Assembly (NCBI RefSeq): GCF_005502935.1
Contig: NZ_SCMP01000017.1
Location: 1 to 64,000, forward strand
DNA length: 64,000 nt
DNA from: Pseudomonas sp. 2FG
GTDB taxonomy: Bacteria > Pseudomonadota > Gammaproteobacteria > Pseudomonadales > Pseudomonadaceae
Reading direction: 5' to 3'
In this document: positions 8,608 through 17,400 of the stretch, piece after piece
Layout of the letters: each line of letters opens with the position of its first letter
Position numbering within the stretch: position 1 is the stretch's first letter
The notes under the pieces: generated by a model
What the model was told of the DNA's origin: nothing
The model's database searches: none
Seen by the model: the letters and a program-made list of their open reading frames with translations, nothing else
Position numbers and translations under genes: made by a program

Positions 8608-9321
8608 ATGAATAAGAAGCCGCTCAATATAGGTATCCTCGAAAACGGGGTGACCCCCGATGATCTGATCGGAACTTTTGGATCATATCCCGCAATGATC
8701 GAGCGCTGGCTTGCCCCTTTTTTGCCAGAGGCACAGTTCACTTATATCTCCCCAGTGAAGGGTGAGCCTCTACCCAGGCCAGAGGAGTTCGACGGCTATA
8801 TATTGTCCGGCTCTCGGTACAGCGCCTACGAAAAAACTGCCTGGATGCTTAAGCTGAGCGTATTTTTGCAAAACCTGCGGGATATTCGCCGACCCGTCTT
8901 TGGCATCTGCTTCGGTCACCAGATCATGGCGGACGCTTATGGCGGACTGACGACCAAAGCGGTCGAAGGCTGGGGTGTAGGTGCGCAACATTATGAGTAT
9001 GTGGCCGATGCCGTGCCGAAATCAGCCGCATCCTTCATTTTCCATCAGGATCAAGTGACAGAGATGCCGCCTGAGGCCTCACGCATTGGCGGATCGCCCC
9101 ATTGTCCTAACGGGGTCTTCAGTTACAACTTCCCCGCAATTTCAGTTCAGTACCACCCAGAATTCACCCCAGAATATATCCGGGCGCTGGCCGAAAAATT
9201 CAGAGGCACCCTTTTGCCCGAAGAGGTATCGGCCAAGGCCCTTGAAAGCCTTGAAACACTGCGCGTGGATAACAGCCAAATCGCTGCATGGGCGGCCGCA
9301 TTTTTTCGCGCAAACACCTAA
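8608..9321 (+). CDS. Class I glutamine amidotransferase
   Basis: 237 aa. A stand-alone class I GATase domain: the nucleophile is Cys101 in GICFGHQIMADAYGG and the catalytic His-x-Glu is in QYHPEFTPE near residue 183. Such proteins hydrolyse an amide or gamma-glutamyl bond. Near puu-type genes a gamma-glutamyl hydrolase role (like PuuD) is attractive, but the sequence looks closer to the GuaA/YfeJ-like group, so the substrate stays open. It is 130 nt downstream of the transaminase behind a perfect hairpin, so it is probably transcribed separately. GAGAG precedes the ATG. Confidence 0.75.
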   Translation: MNKKPLNIGILENGVTPDDLIGTFGSYPAMIERWLAPFLPEAQFTYISPVKGEPLPRPEEFDGYILSGSRYSAYEKTAWMLKLSVFLQNLRDIRRPVFGICFGHQIMADAYGGLTTKAVEGWGVGAQHYEYVADAVPKSAASFIFHQDQVTEMPPEASRIGGSPHCPNGVFSYNFPAISVQYHPEFTPEYIRALAEKFRGTLLPEEVSAKALESLETLRVDNSQIAAWAAAFFRANT

Positions 9322-9636
9322 ACACGAGCAGCCCCATCTGCCAGCAAAGCATTCCTTGAACTAAAAGCCGCTCCGAGCAGGAAGCCACCTGCTAAGGAGC
9401 CCGCCCGCCACTCAAAGAGCTCATCGCCGCACGCGAGACCGGCGTCGGCGTCATCCTGCTGCTGGGGAACAACCAGTGCTAAGCAGAACTTCGCGATTCC
9501 ATGGCGGCCCGCGAGGTTCCGCCCCTGGGCATGGATATCCTGCCGCCAGACTTCGAGGCCATGGCCGAAACCCAGCGTTTTGACAGCGCTGGGTTTCACT
9601 GCGTTCTACCCAGTTACCAGGCTATGCCTACGACTA
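9322..9636. other. Intergenic region; possible left junction of the metal island
   Basis: 315 nt with no convincing gene. A short frame at about 9411-9482 ends at a stop and may be a decayed coding tail; I could not assign it. It separates amine-catabolism genes from the metal-resistance block. No tRNA end or clear direct repeat was seen at this edge. Confidence 0.4.
9568..9596 (-). terminator. Terminator-like hairpin downstream of copS
   Basis: AAACCCAGCG at 9568-9577 pairs with CGCTGGGTTT at 9587-9596 around a 9-nt loop. It lies about 40 nt past the copS stop, and the stem ends in a T run in the copS direction. Confidence 0.55.
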
Positions 9637-11043
9637 TCAGGCTTTACTCCGGCGGCATCGAATTGAGCTCTCTGGACCGGGAAACTCCAGATGGAAAGCC
9701 GTCCGCCCATTGGTGGAGGTACACCAGATCCTGCCTTGGTGTGCTTCAACGATAGAACGGGTGATGGCTAGGCCCAAACCGGCGTTACTGGGGCTGCCTT
9801 CGCGTCGAGCCGGGTCAACCCGATAGAACCTGTCGAATAGCCTTTCCAGGTGCTCGGGAGGGATGGTTGCGCCAGGGTTTTCCACGGTCAGCACTGTGCA
9901 AAGGTTGTTCTGGCGGATCTGCACGCTGATGGCTTTACCCTGCGGGGTATAGCGCAGTGCATTGGAAAGGAGGTTCGAAATGGCGCGATGCAGCATCAGG
10001 ACATCGCCTTGAACACTTCCGGAACCAGACAGCTCCAGCTCAATGCCGCGTTCGTCAGCCAGCAGGTAGTAATACTCCAGCAGCTTGTCCACCACCTCCT
10101 CGAGGGCAATCCGCTTGCGCTCGGGAATGATCAAGCCGTTGTCCGCCTTGGCCAGGAACAGCATGTCATCGATCATCCGGGACATGCGCTTCAAGTCATC
10201 CAGATTCGAGTAGAGATTTTCCTCGTAGTCCTCGATGTTTCTCTTTCTGGAAAGAACTACCTCCGTGTGCGTCATCAGGTTGCTGACCGGCGTACGCAGC
10301 TCATGGGCAATGTCGGCGGAAAAGTTGGAGAGCCTTACGAAGGCCTCGTCCAGCCTTGCCAGCATGGCGTTGAATGAGGAAACCAGCTGCTGTAGCTCCA
10401 AAGGAATAGGCGCCATTGGGATGCGCTCCTTGAGCGACTTGGCCGACATTGAAGCCGCCAGAGCGGTCACCTGTCGCAATGGGCGCAAGCCACTGCGCGC
10501 CACTACCCAGCCCAATCCGGCACTCACCAACGCACTGATTACCAGGCCTATCCAGAACCAACGCTGCAGGGTCACAAAGAAGGACATGTGATGGGTGACA
10601 TCGAGAACCAGCATCACAGTCAGGGGCTGCTCCTGTCCGGTAACCGCTACCTGCGCGGTCATGCCGCGAAACATGTGCTCTTGGTCCTGCCACTCCCAAT
10701 CACGTGGGCCTACGGCGGAACGGAACCGCTCGGGAATGTTCACCGGTGCCGGATCGGCAAATAATACCTTGCCGTTGCTGTCCAGAATGATCGCCGTGAG
10801 CTCTCGATGCGCCCCAAGCAATGCCTGCAATTGCGGCCTCGCCTCAGCGAAAGCGTCAAGGCTAGGCAGCTCCCCCAAAATACTTTGGCTGGCCTGCAGT
10901 TTCTCGACCAGCGTGTGCTGATCGAGTGATTTGAAGTGCAGTTGGCTGAGATGGTTGAAGCTGAGCCCTGCTGCAGTCAGCACCGCAGTGACCGCGAGCA
11001 TGAACATCAAGCTCAGGCGTGCGGTCAGGGAAAGCCTCTTCAT
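9637..11043 (-). CDS. copS: Copper/heavy-metal sensor histidine kinase
   Basis: 468 aa inner-membrane sensor. Two membrane segments (about residues 8-30 and 165-188) flank a periplasmic sensor of about 130 residues. HAMP follows, then the H-box SADIAHELRTPVSNL with the phospho-acceptor His, an N-box (LSNALRY) and G-boxes (NAGLGLAITRSIVEAHQGR). This is the CopS/CusS/IrlS group, which activates CopR when periplasmic copper is present. The start overlaps the copR stop (ATGA), indicating translational coupling. The metal assignment is based on family and the surrounding copper genes. Confidence 0.88.
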   Translation of the reverse strand: MKRLSLTARLSLMFMLAVTAVLTAAGLSFNHLSQLHFKSLDQHTLVEKLQASQSILGELPSLDAFAEARPQLQALLGAHRELTAIILDSNGKVLFADPAPVNIPERFRSAVGPRDWEWQDQEHMFRGMTAQVAVTGQEQPLTVMLVLDVTHHMSFFVTLQRWFWIGLVISALVSAGLGWVVARSGLRPLRQVTALAASMSAKSLKERIPMAPIPLELQQLVSSFNAMLARLDEAFVRLSNFSADIAHELRTPVSNLMTHTEVVLSRKRNIEDYEENLYSNLDDLKRMSRMIDDMLFLAKADNGLIIPERKRIALEEVVDKLLEYYYLLADERGIELELSGSGSVQGDVLMLHRAISNLLSNALRYTPQGKAISVQIRQNNLCTVLTVENPGATIPPEHLERLFDRFYRVDPARREGSPSNAGLGLAITRSIVEAHQGRIWCTSTNGRTAFHLEFPGPESSIRCRRSKA

Positions 11044-11723
11044 GCCGACTCCGGCGTATCGAGCATGTAGCCCATTCCGCGGACGGTGTGGATCAGTTTG
11101 AGTTCGAAAGCGTCATCGATCTTCGCCCTTAGCCGCCTGACGGCCACCTCGATGACGTTGGTGTCGCTGTCGAAATTCATGTCCCAGACTTGCGATGCGA
11201 TCAGTGACTTCGGCAACACCTCACCCCGCCGCCGAAGGAGCAGCTCAAGCAGGGCGAACTCTTTTGCCGTGAGATCGATGCGCGTGCCTGCGCGAATGGC
11301 TCTGCGCTTCATCAGGTCGACCTCAAGGTCAGCGATCTTCATCTGGGTCTGGGACGGGGCACTGCTACCCCGACGCAAGAGGGTCCGAACCCTGGCCAGC
11401 AGCTCGGAAAAGGCGAAGGGCTTGATCAGGTAGTCGTCAGCGCCAAGCTCAAGCCCCTTTACCCGGTCTTCCACCCGGTCACGCGCAGTCAGGAAGAGCA
11501 CCGGGACATCTTTGCCCGCCGCACGAACCCTCCGCAGCACTTCCCAGCCATCCAGGCCAGGCATCATGACGTCCAGGATCAAGAGGTCATAGGCTTCACT
11601 CAACGCATGCTGAAGGGCTTCAGTTCCGGTGGTCACCCTATCAACATTGAATCCGGCCTCGCTCAGACCCTGTTGCACATAGGTACCGATTTTCGGCTCG
11701 TCTTCAGCTACCAGGAGTTTCAT
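11040..11723 (-). CDS. copR: Copper response regulator, OmpR/PhoB family
   Basis: 227 aa. Receiver domain (residues 1-115) with acidic pocket EDE near residue 8, phospho-acceptor Asp in LLILDVMMPGLDGWE (about 51) and the conserved Lys in DDYLIKPFAF (about 101). A C-terminal winged helix spans about 130-222. The start at 11723 gives the canonical MKLLVAEDEPKIG; the longer frame to 11786 adds an unconserved leader. It is expected to bind CTGACA-N5-GTAAT-like sites, one of which lies 64 nt upstream (11787-11802). Overlaps copS by 4 nt. Confidence 0.92.
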   Translation of the reverse strand: MKLLVAEDEPKIGTYVQQGLSEAGFNVDRVTTGTEALQHALSEAYDLLILDVMMPGLDGWEVLRRVRAAGKDVPVLFLTARDRVEDRVKGLELGADDYLIKPFAFSELLARVRTLLRRGSSAPSQTQMKIADLEVDLMKRRAIRAGTRIDLTAKEFALLELLLRRRGEVLPKSLIASQVWDMNFDSDTNVIEVAVRRLRAKIDDAFELKLIHTVRGMGYMLDTPESA

Positions 11724-11786
11724 GGGGGTGGTTCTCAAGCGAATGACGACTTGAGTTTGCAGCGAATAGCGCCAACCAACCAGCAA

Positions 11787-11802
11787 CTTACAGAAATGTA
11801 AT
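11787..11802 (+). promoter_or_regulatory. CopR binding site (cop box) between copR and the ATPase operon
   Basis: CTTACAGAAATGTAAT matches the CopR motif CTGACA-N5-GTAAT at 10 of 11 fixed positions. The identical 16-mer recurs at 23699-23714. About 31 nt downstream on the + strand lies TCTAGGGT, a possible -10, with a block similar to that after the site at 23333. The orientation therefore suggests rightward transcription, though divergent control of copR is also possible. Confidence 0.7.
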
Positions 11803-11982
11803 CTTGGCTTCAGCTCTCTGTCAGGAATGACTGTCTAGGGTGCACTCGTGAGCACTGGAAATGCACTCTCCCTGCTCCCCACTGGACATTTACTCAGAGC
11901 GCCGGCCTCGAGTTCGCCTGCAACGTTCCTGGCCCTTACCAATCAGGGATGGTCGGCCAGATCACAGGGAAGTAACACCGAG

Positions 11983-11996
11983 TTGATGTGCATCAA
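11983..11996 (+). promoter_or_regulatory. ANR/DNR/FNR-type box
   Basis: TTGATGTGCATCAA contains both half-sites of the FNR-family consensus TTGAT-N4-ATCAA without mismatch. Its centre is about 87 nt before the DUF2933 start, leaving room for a class II promoter. This suggests oxygen- or nitric-oxide-linked control of the downstream copper ATPase; not tested. Confidence 0.6.
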
Positions 11997-12076
11997 GTCA
12001 TCACAATGGGCGTTGTCTACTCTCAGTCGCTAAGACCAGCGCAACGCCTGCTGTTACAGCCGATGGGTACTGAATC

Positions 12077-12328
12077 ATGACGAATCCGCATCACTCGGTT
12101 AACACCTCCCCACCCTTGTGGAAGAGCAAGGCAGGAATCGCGCTGATCATGCTGGTGGTCATCGGCGTGTTCTACATCGCTCGAGAGCACTACGGCCACA
12201 TCTCGCAGATTCTGCCCTACCTGATTCTGCTGCTATGCCCCCTGATGCATTTGTTCGGACACAACCATGGGGCTCATGCACATCACGGAGTTGCAGCAGA
12301 AACTTCCAAGGATGAGAAAAGGCATTAG
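12077..12328 (+). CDS. DUF2933 small membrane protein
   Basis: 83 aa. One or two predicted membrane segments (about residues 18-35 and 42-58) precede a short His-rich tail (HLFGHNHGAHAHHG). This matches the DUF2933 family, often found beside copper and silver exporters. It ends 3 nt before the P-type ATPase start, so the pair is one transcription unit. A role as a small ATPase partner or metal-binding membrane peptide is inference. Confidence 0.75.
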   Translation: MTNPHHSVNTSPPLWKSKAGIALIMLVVIGVFYIAREHYGHISQILPYLILLLCPLMHLFGHNHGAHAHHGVAAETSKDEKRH

Positions 12329-12331
12329 CCC

Positions 12332-14692
12332 ATGCACACCCCTTCGTGCGATCACGACCACTCCCATCATGGTGAGCAGCAACATGGGGGGCTGCACGAT
12401 CCGGTGTGCGGCATGGCTGTCAGTAACGACAGTCAGTTCAGCGAACAGTACGAGGGACAGACGTATCAATTCTGCAGCCAGAAGTGCCAGGAGAAGTTTC
12501 GAGTTGAACCCCAGCACTATGCCAGGCATCAGCACAGCACCGATCACACAGGCCATGCCCATGATTCGCCTGCACAACCGGTAATTGGAGCAGCTGAATA
12601 CACCTGCCCGATGCATCCGGAGATTCTCCAGGCGGGGCCTGGCACCTGCCCCAAATGCGGCATGGCATTGGAGCCCGTCATGCCTGAGCTGGAGGAAGAG
12701 GACAACCCCGAGCTCAGAGACTTCACCCGCCGCTTCTGGTGGTCATTGCCGCTGACGGTGATCGTGACGGTTCTGGCGATGGCAGGCCATTCGCTGCCGA
12801 TCCTCCATGGTGCCACGCAGAACTGGGTCGAGCTGATGATTGCGACACCAGTGACCCTTTGGGCTGGCTGGCCCTTCTTTGTGCGAGGAGTGGTATCCAT
12901 CCGTCAGCGCAGCCCGAACATGTGGACCTTGATCGGACTCGGGACAGCGGCCGCCTATCTCTACAGTGTCGCTGCGACCCTGTTCCCCCAGGTGTTCCCC
13001 GAAACCTTCATGCAAGACGGGCGCATTGGCGTCTACTTCGAAGCGGCCGCGGTGATCATTTCCCTGACCCTATTGGGGCAAATGCTTGAACTCAAAGCGC
13101 GCTCGCAAACCTCCGCGGCCATCAAGTCTCTTCTGGGGCTGGCCCCGAAGACGGCGCGCCGGATTAACCCGGATGGTCAGGAGGAGGACATCCCCCTTAC
13201 CCATGTGCACCAGGGTGACCATCTGCGTGTGCGCCCGGGTGAAAAGGTCCCCGCCGATGGCATCGTCCTAGAAGGCGAAAGCGCCGTCGATGAGTCCATG
13301 CTGACCGGCGAACCCGTGCCGGTGATGAAGAGACCTCGGGACACCCTGATCGGGGCCACGCTCAACACCCATGGCAGCCTGGTGATGGAGGCGCAGAAGG
13401 TAGGCGCCGAAACCGTGCTGTCGCAGATCGTGCAAATGGTCGCCCGCGCACAGCGCTCGAAAGCCCCCATGCAACGCATGGCAGACGCCATCGCCGGGTA
13501 CTTCGTGATGGGCGTAATCGCGATCGCCTTGCTCACCTTTTTGGGGTGGGGACTTTTCGGTCCCGAACCCAGCTGGGTGTTTGGCCTGATCAACGCGGTG
13601 GCCGTGCTGATCATCGCCTGCCCCTGTGCCCTTGGTCTAGCAACGCCTATGTCGATCATGGTGGCCACTGGCAAGGCCGCTGGCAGCGGCGTGCTGTTCA
13701 GAGACGCCAGCGCCATCGAAAATCTGTGCAAGATCGACACGCTGATCGTCGACAAGACAGGCACGTTAACCGAGGGACGCCCGGTCTTTCATAGCGTGGA
13801 AGCTACTCCCGAGTTCGATTCCCGTGAGGTGCTACACCTGGCTGCGAGTCTTGATCAAGGCAGCGAACACCCGCTGGCCCATGCGATTGTCGATCACGCG
13901 CGGGCGGCGGGGATTGCTCTGACCAAGCCGGAAGAGTTCGAGTCCGGCTCAGGCATCGGTGTCCGCGGCCAGGTAGAGGGTAAACAGCTTCAGCTCGGCA
14001 ACACCACCTTGATGGAAGACGCGGGGTTGGACATCGCTCCGCTTAGAGAGCGTGCTGAGCTGCTCCGACTTGAAGGCATCAGCATCATGTACCTGGCGGT
14101 CGACGGTGCGCTGGCCGGCCTCCTGGCGGTATCTGATCCAATCAAACCGAGTTCCAAGGAGGCGGTGGCCAAGCTACAGGAGGAGGATGTTAAGGTCATC
14201 ATGGCCACCGGCGATGGCCTCACAACGGCACGTGCTGTCGCCAAGCAATTGGGCATCGAGGAAGTCCACGGCGAAGTGAAACCCCAGGACAAGGAGAAGC
14301 TGGTTGCCAACCTACAGGGATATGGCCGGCGAGTCGCGATGGCCGGCGATGGCATCAACGATGCCCCCGCGTTGGCGCGTGCGGAGGTAGGGATCGCCAT
14401 GGGGACCGGCACCGATGTCGCGATGAATAGCGCCCAAGTGACCCTGGTGAAAGGCGACCTGATGGGCATTCTGCGCGCGCGGACGTTGTCCGTGGCCACC
14501 GTGAAGAACATGCGCCAGAACCTGGGATTCGCCTTCCTCTACAACGCCATGGGTATACCGCTGGCGGCAGGTTTGCTCTATCCCCTGACCGGCCATCTGC
14601 TGTCGCCGATGATTGCGGCTCTGGCCATGAGTGTGAGCTCTGCTTCGGTTGTGTTTAACGCACTTCGCCTACGGCGGGTTGTAATCGGCTGA
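12332..14692 (+). CDS. YHS-domain copper-translocating P1B-type ATPase
   Basis: 786 aa inner-membrane exporter. The N-terminus is His-rich, then a YHS domain (DPVCGM 23-28; FCSQKC about 47-52), then a heavy-metal-binding zinc-ribbon-like motif (CPMHPE 92-97, CPKCGM 106-111). The ATPase core follows: TGEP actuator loop, CPC in IIACPCALGLATPMS (about 429-431), phosphorylation motif DKTGTLTEG, HP locus SEHPLAHAI and hinge GDGINDAP. There is no GMTCxxC domain. CPC with YHS suits Cu(I) or Ag(I). The family name varies (CopA, SilP-like), so no symbol is given. The ANR box upstream recalls the low-oxygen, cytochrome-assembly type of Cu ATPase. Confidence 0.88.
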   Translation: MHTPSCDHDHSHHGEQQHGGLHDPVCGMAVSNDSQFSEQYEGQTYQFCSQKCQEKFRVEPQHYARHQHSTDHTGHAHDSPAQPVIGAAEYTCPMHPEILQAGPGTCPKCGMALEPVMPELEEEDNPELRDFTRRFWWSLPLTVIVTVLAMAGHSLPILHGATQNWVELMIATPVTLWAGWPFFVRGVVSIRQRSPNMWTLIGLGTAAAYLYSVAATLFPQVFPETFMQDGRIGVYFEAAAVIISLTLLGQMLELKARSQTSAAIKSLLGLAPKTARRINPDGQEEDIPLTHVHQGDHLRVRPGEKVPADGIVLEGESAVDESMLTGEPVPVMKRPRDTLIGATLNTHGSLVMEAQKVGAETVLSQIVQMVARAQRSKAPMQRMADAIAGYFVMGVIAIALLTFLGWGLFGPEPSWVFGLINAVAVLIIACPCALGLATPMSIMVATGKAAGSGVLFRDASAIENLCKIDTLIVDKTGTLTEGRPVFHSVEATPEFDSREVLHLAASLDQGSEHPLAHAIVDHARAAGIALTKPEEFESGSGIGVRGQVEGKQLQLGNTTLMEDAGLDIAPLRERAELLRLEGISIMYLAVDGALAGLLAVSDPIKPSSKEAVAKLQEEDVKVIMATGDGLTTARAVAKQLGIEEVHGEVKPQDKEKLVANLQGYGRRVAMAGDGINDAPALARAEVGIAMGTGTDVAMNSAQVTLVKGDLMGILRARTLSVATVKNMRQNLGFAFLYNAMGIPLAAGLLYPLTGHLLSPMIAALAMSVSSASVVFNALRLRRVVIG

Positions 14693-14874
14693 ATCGGCAA
14701 GTCGAAAATTTAGCGCGACAGGCGCGAACTGCTGACCCGTTACCGTGTTCCAGGACCGACAAGCTCCTTGTGGATCGGCCCGTACGGTATAGAGCGCTGT
14801 GCCCTGCAGATCAGTCGCGAAGTGGGTGCAGAGGACTTTCACAATCGTTGGGCCGAGCCCCGGGAGCGTGGCTG
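14693..14874. other. Intergenic region with a possible gene tail before the broken tlpA
   Basis: Reading + strand, a frame ending GAEDFHNRWAEPRERG stops with TGA at 14873-14875, overlapping the tlpA ATG as TGATG. That looks like the coupled 3' end of a lost upstream gene; I do not recognise it. Nothing else is evident. Confidence 0.35.
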
Positions 14875-15689
14875 ATGCTGACCGTCAATCTGGGACCGCT
14901 AACCTTGGCCGTACCCCACCTGCTGCTAATCGGCAGTCTGCTGCTGGCGGTACTGACCGGTTGGTGACTCGGTCGGGACTGCGCACGCAACCCCGAACAG
15001 CAGGTGTTCCGGCTGCTGCTGGTTGCCTTATTGGTGGCTCGCTTGGCCTTCGTGGTGGGTTATTTCGAGCACTATCAGGGTGAGTTCTGGCGGGTGGTGG
15101 ACATTCGCGACGGTGGCTTCATCGCCTGGCCCGGCGTGACCGCGGCGCTGCTGCTGGGTGGCTGGCAGGCCTGGCGCGCCCGCGGATTGCGCAAACCGCT
15201 CGGCGTGGCGCTGGCGGTCGGCGTGCTGAGCTGGGGCTTCGGCAATCTCGCCTGGCATGCCTTCGAGCAAGGCACGCGGCTGCCCGAACTGGTACTACGC
15301 GATAGCCGCGGCGCTCCAGTAGCGCTGCAGGACTATGTTGGCAAGCCTCTAGTGATCAACCTCTGGGCGACCTGGTGTCCGCCCTGCCGGCGGGAAATGC
15401 CGGTGCTCGCCGAGGCTCAGGCCAAGGAAGAGGCACTGACCTTTCTGTTCGTCAACCAGGCGAGGGCGACGGCGAAATCCTCCGCCTCCTCGAGGCCGGC
15501 GGATTGGATCTGGAGAATGTGCTGCTTGACAGCGGCGGACGCCTCGGCCAGCACGTCGGCTCCATGACCCTGCCCACCACGCTGTTCTACGACGCCGAAG
15601 GCCGCCAGATCGGCAACCATCTCGGCGAACTGTCCCGCGCGAGCCTCGCTCGCGCGCTGGAAAATCTGCGAGAGAGTACCGAGCCATGA
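14875..15689 (+). pseudogene. Membrane-anchored TlpA/DsbE-like thiol-disulfide protein, disrupted
   Basis: The reading frame starts MLTVNLGPLTLAVPHLLLIG, meets an in-frame TGA at 14965-14967, continues (LLLVALLVARLAFVVGYF) through several membrane helices into a thioredoxin domain with active site WATWCPPCRREMP, then loses one G near 15459 (CCAGGCGAGG where a longer G run is expected) and finishes in another frame (GEGDGEILRLLEAGG to ENLRESTEP). An intact relative would be about 270 aa and keep periplasmic thiols reduced. One nonsense plus one frameshift make it a probable pseudogene. The dsbG start overlaps its final stop (ATGA), as in a once-functional operon. Confidence 0.8.
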
Positions 15690-16459
15690 TGCGTTTCAAG
15701 TACATACCCATTTTGCTGACGGTCTTGAGCCTGCTGGCCTTGCCCGTGGCGGTCACCCAGGCCGAGGAGCTGCCAGCCCCGATCAAGGCAATAGTGGCCC
15801 GCGGCGCGACCATCGTCGGCCCGTTCGACGCGCCGAGCGGCCTGCGAGGTTATGCCGCTCGCTACAACGGTCAGGGCATAGCGCTCTATCTCACTGCGGA
15901 TGGCAAGCATGTGCTGATCGGAACCCTGTTCGATGCCCAGGGCGAGGACCTGACTCGCGCGCCGTTGGACAAACTGGTTTATGAACCGCTGGCCAAGGAG
16001 ATGTGGGCGCGCATGGAGAACAGCACCTGGATCGCCGATGGCAGCGACGATGCCCCGCGCATCGTCTACATGTTCTCCGACCCGAACTGTCCCTACTGCA
16101 ACATGTTCTGGAACCAGGCGCGGCCCTGGGTCGAATCCGGCAAGGTACAAGTGCGCCACATCATGGTCGGCATGCTGCGCGCCGACAGCGCCGGCAAATC
16201 CGCCGCACTGCTGACTGCCAAACAGCCGGAAGCGGCACTGAAGGAGCATGAAGCCGCCGGCAATGCCAGCAAGCTCAAGGCACTGGAAAGCATTCCTGCG
16301 GAAGTCCAGAAGCAACTCGACGCCAACCTTGCGCTGATGAGCGAGCTTGGGGGCATGGCGACACCGGCGATTTTCTATCTGGATGACAACGGCCGCCTGA
16401 AAATGCAGCAAGGGGTGCCGCAAGCGCAGGGGCTGGCAGAGATCATGGGGCCGAGATAG
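15686..16459 (+). CDS. dsbG: Periplasmic thiol:disulfide interchange protein DsbG
   Basis: 257 aa. Signal peptide (residues 1-26, cleavage after VAVTQA), N-terminal dimerisation region, then a thioredoxin-fold domain with the active site CPYC in FSDPNCPYCNMFW (about 134-137) and the cis-Pro loop GGMATPAIFY. DsbG/DsbC proteins repair or protect cysteines; copper causes wrong disulfides, so the gene fits the island. The start overlaps the stop of the broken tlpA. It appears intact. Confidence 0.88.
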   Translation: MMRFKYIPILLTVLSLLALPVAVTQAEELPAPIKAIVARGATIVGPFDAPSGLRGYAARYNGQGIALYLTADGKHVLIGTLFDAQGEDLTRAPLDKLVYEPLAKEMWARMENSTWIADGSDDAPRIVYMFSDPNCPYCNMFWNQARPWVESGKVQVRHIMVGMLRADSAGKSAALLTAKQPEAALKEHEAAGNASKLKALESIPAEVQKQLDANLALMSELGGMATPAIFYLDDNGRLKMQQGVPQAQGLAEIMGPR

Positions 16460-16974
16460 GCCGTTATGCCCCCGATGCAGTCAGCCCTACGGCCACCTAT
16501 ACCGCCCGTCTGTCATGCAAAAGCACCGATACCACAGCCTTTGATGCCTACCGGTTGGCCTCCTGAAGGCTTGTTACCCCACCAAGATCAGTGCTTAGAG
16601 CGCTGATCTTGGGATTCACCCCTTCGCTTATTCCCTCATCACTTGACGCGCGCTTCAGCCTCGGCGGACTCGTCGATATCGAGCGCAAGGATCGTGTGCC
16701 CGCTCGAAAGGCGAAGTGCTCGCGCCATGAACCAAATTTCTGGCCGAAAATCTATATGTAGTGTTTGATGAATTAGATAGTGGGTTCGACACTCGATCGG
16801 AGCATTCGGCATCGGGGCAACATAGTCCCGGAGAGCACACCGACCATGAGACGTGAAATGCTCAATTGCACAACCGGCGCTTTCGCCGGTGTTGGCCGCG
16901 TGTTCGCGAGCGAATCCCTTGCTCACGGCGCAATACTTTTTCGCACGCACGGAGATGGTGACCGAGACGCTGCA
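16460..16974. other. 515-nt intergenic region
   Basis: No supported gene. It contains the hairpin at 16582-16612. A longer + frame (16780 onward) runs into the cupredoxin gene but its first 65 residues are Arg-rich and unlike a signal peptide. An AT-rich stretch at about 16735-16785 could hold the promoter of the cupredoxin operon. Confidence 0.4.
16582..16612. terminator. Hairpin downstream of dsbG
   Basis: CCAAGATCAG at 16582-16591 pairs exactly with 16603-16612, extended by three inner pairs around TTAGA. No T-tract follows, so activity as a terminator is uncertain. Confidence 0.45.
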
Positions 16975-17397
16975 ATGAAACCTTCCCGGTTTTCCCATTC
17001 GTGCGCCGACGCCATAGCCATCGCCTTGCTCGCGTTGGTGACGAGCGCCGTCGGGGCGGATGCAACCCCCTACCAGACGAGAGCAGGCGCCGATGACGTG
17101 CAGCGGGTAGTCATCGTTGGTGGCAGTTATTTCTTCCGACCCGATCATATCGTCGTGCAGGCGGGCCGGTCGCTGGAGATCACGGTGAGGGTGGAGCCCG
17201 GCGTCATCCCCCACCGGTTCGTACTGGAGTCGACGGACGGCAAGGTGCTGGCTGACGTACCTCTCGGCAAGAAGGCGAAAACGCTACGCTTTGCCCTGCC
17301 GGCTGGCGATTATCTGTTTCATTGCCCAAACCGGCTGTTGCTCTTCAAGAGTCATCGCGAGCGAGGCATGGCCGGCGTGTTGGAGGTCCAGGAGTAG
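16975..17397 (+). CDS. Periplasmic cupredoxin-domain protein
   Basis: 140 aa. The ATG at 16975 opens a signal peptide (MKPSRFSHSCADAIAIALLA, cleavage near VGADA). The mature part is a cupredoxin barrel: the type I copper ligands His (VIPHRF), Cys (FHCPNR), His (KSHRERG) and Met (RGMAG) are all visible in order. It is probably a periplasmic copper-binding or electron-transfer protein. Only 3 nt separate its stop from the next gene's GTG. The longer frame to 16780 was rejected for lack of a signal sequence. Confidence 0.78.
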   Translation: MKPSRFSHSCADAIAIALLALVTSAVGADATPYQTRAGADDVQRVVIVGGSYFFRPDHIVVQAGRSLEITVRVEPGVIPHRFVLESTDGKVLADVPLGKKAKTLRFALPAGDYLFHCPNRLLLFKSHRERGMAGVLEVQE

Positions 17398-17400
17398 CGC

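Noticed and set aside
8608..9321. Calling the amidotransferase PuuD
   Set aside because: The catalytic Cys and His fit class I GATases generally, but the sequence does not show clear PuuD-specific features, so only the family was assigned.
11848..12033. 61-codon plus frame between copR and DUF2933
   Set aside because: GTG start without a Shine-Dalgarno, no conserved features, and it lies in a region with a CopR box and an ANR box.
16780..16974. N-terminal extension of the cupredoxin gene
   Set aside because: The extension is Arg-rich and would bury the signal peptide; the ATG at 16975 gives a normal secreted protein.
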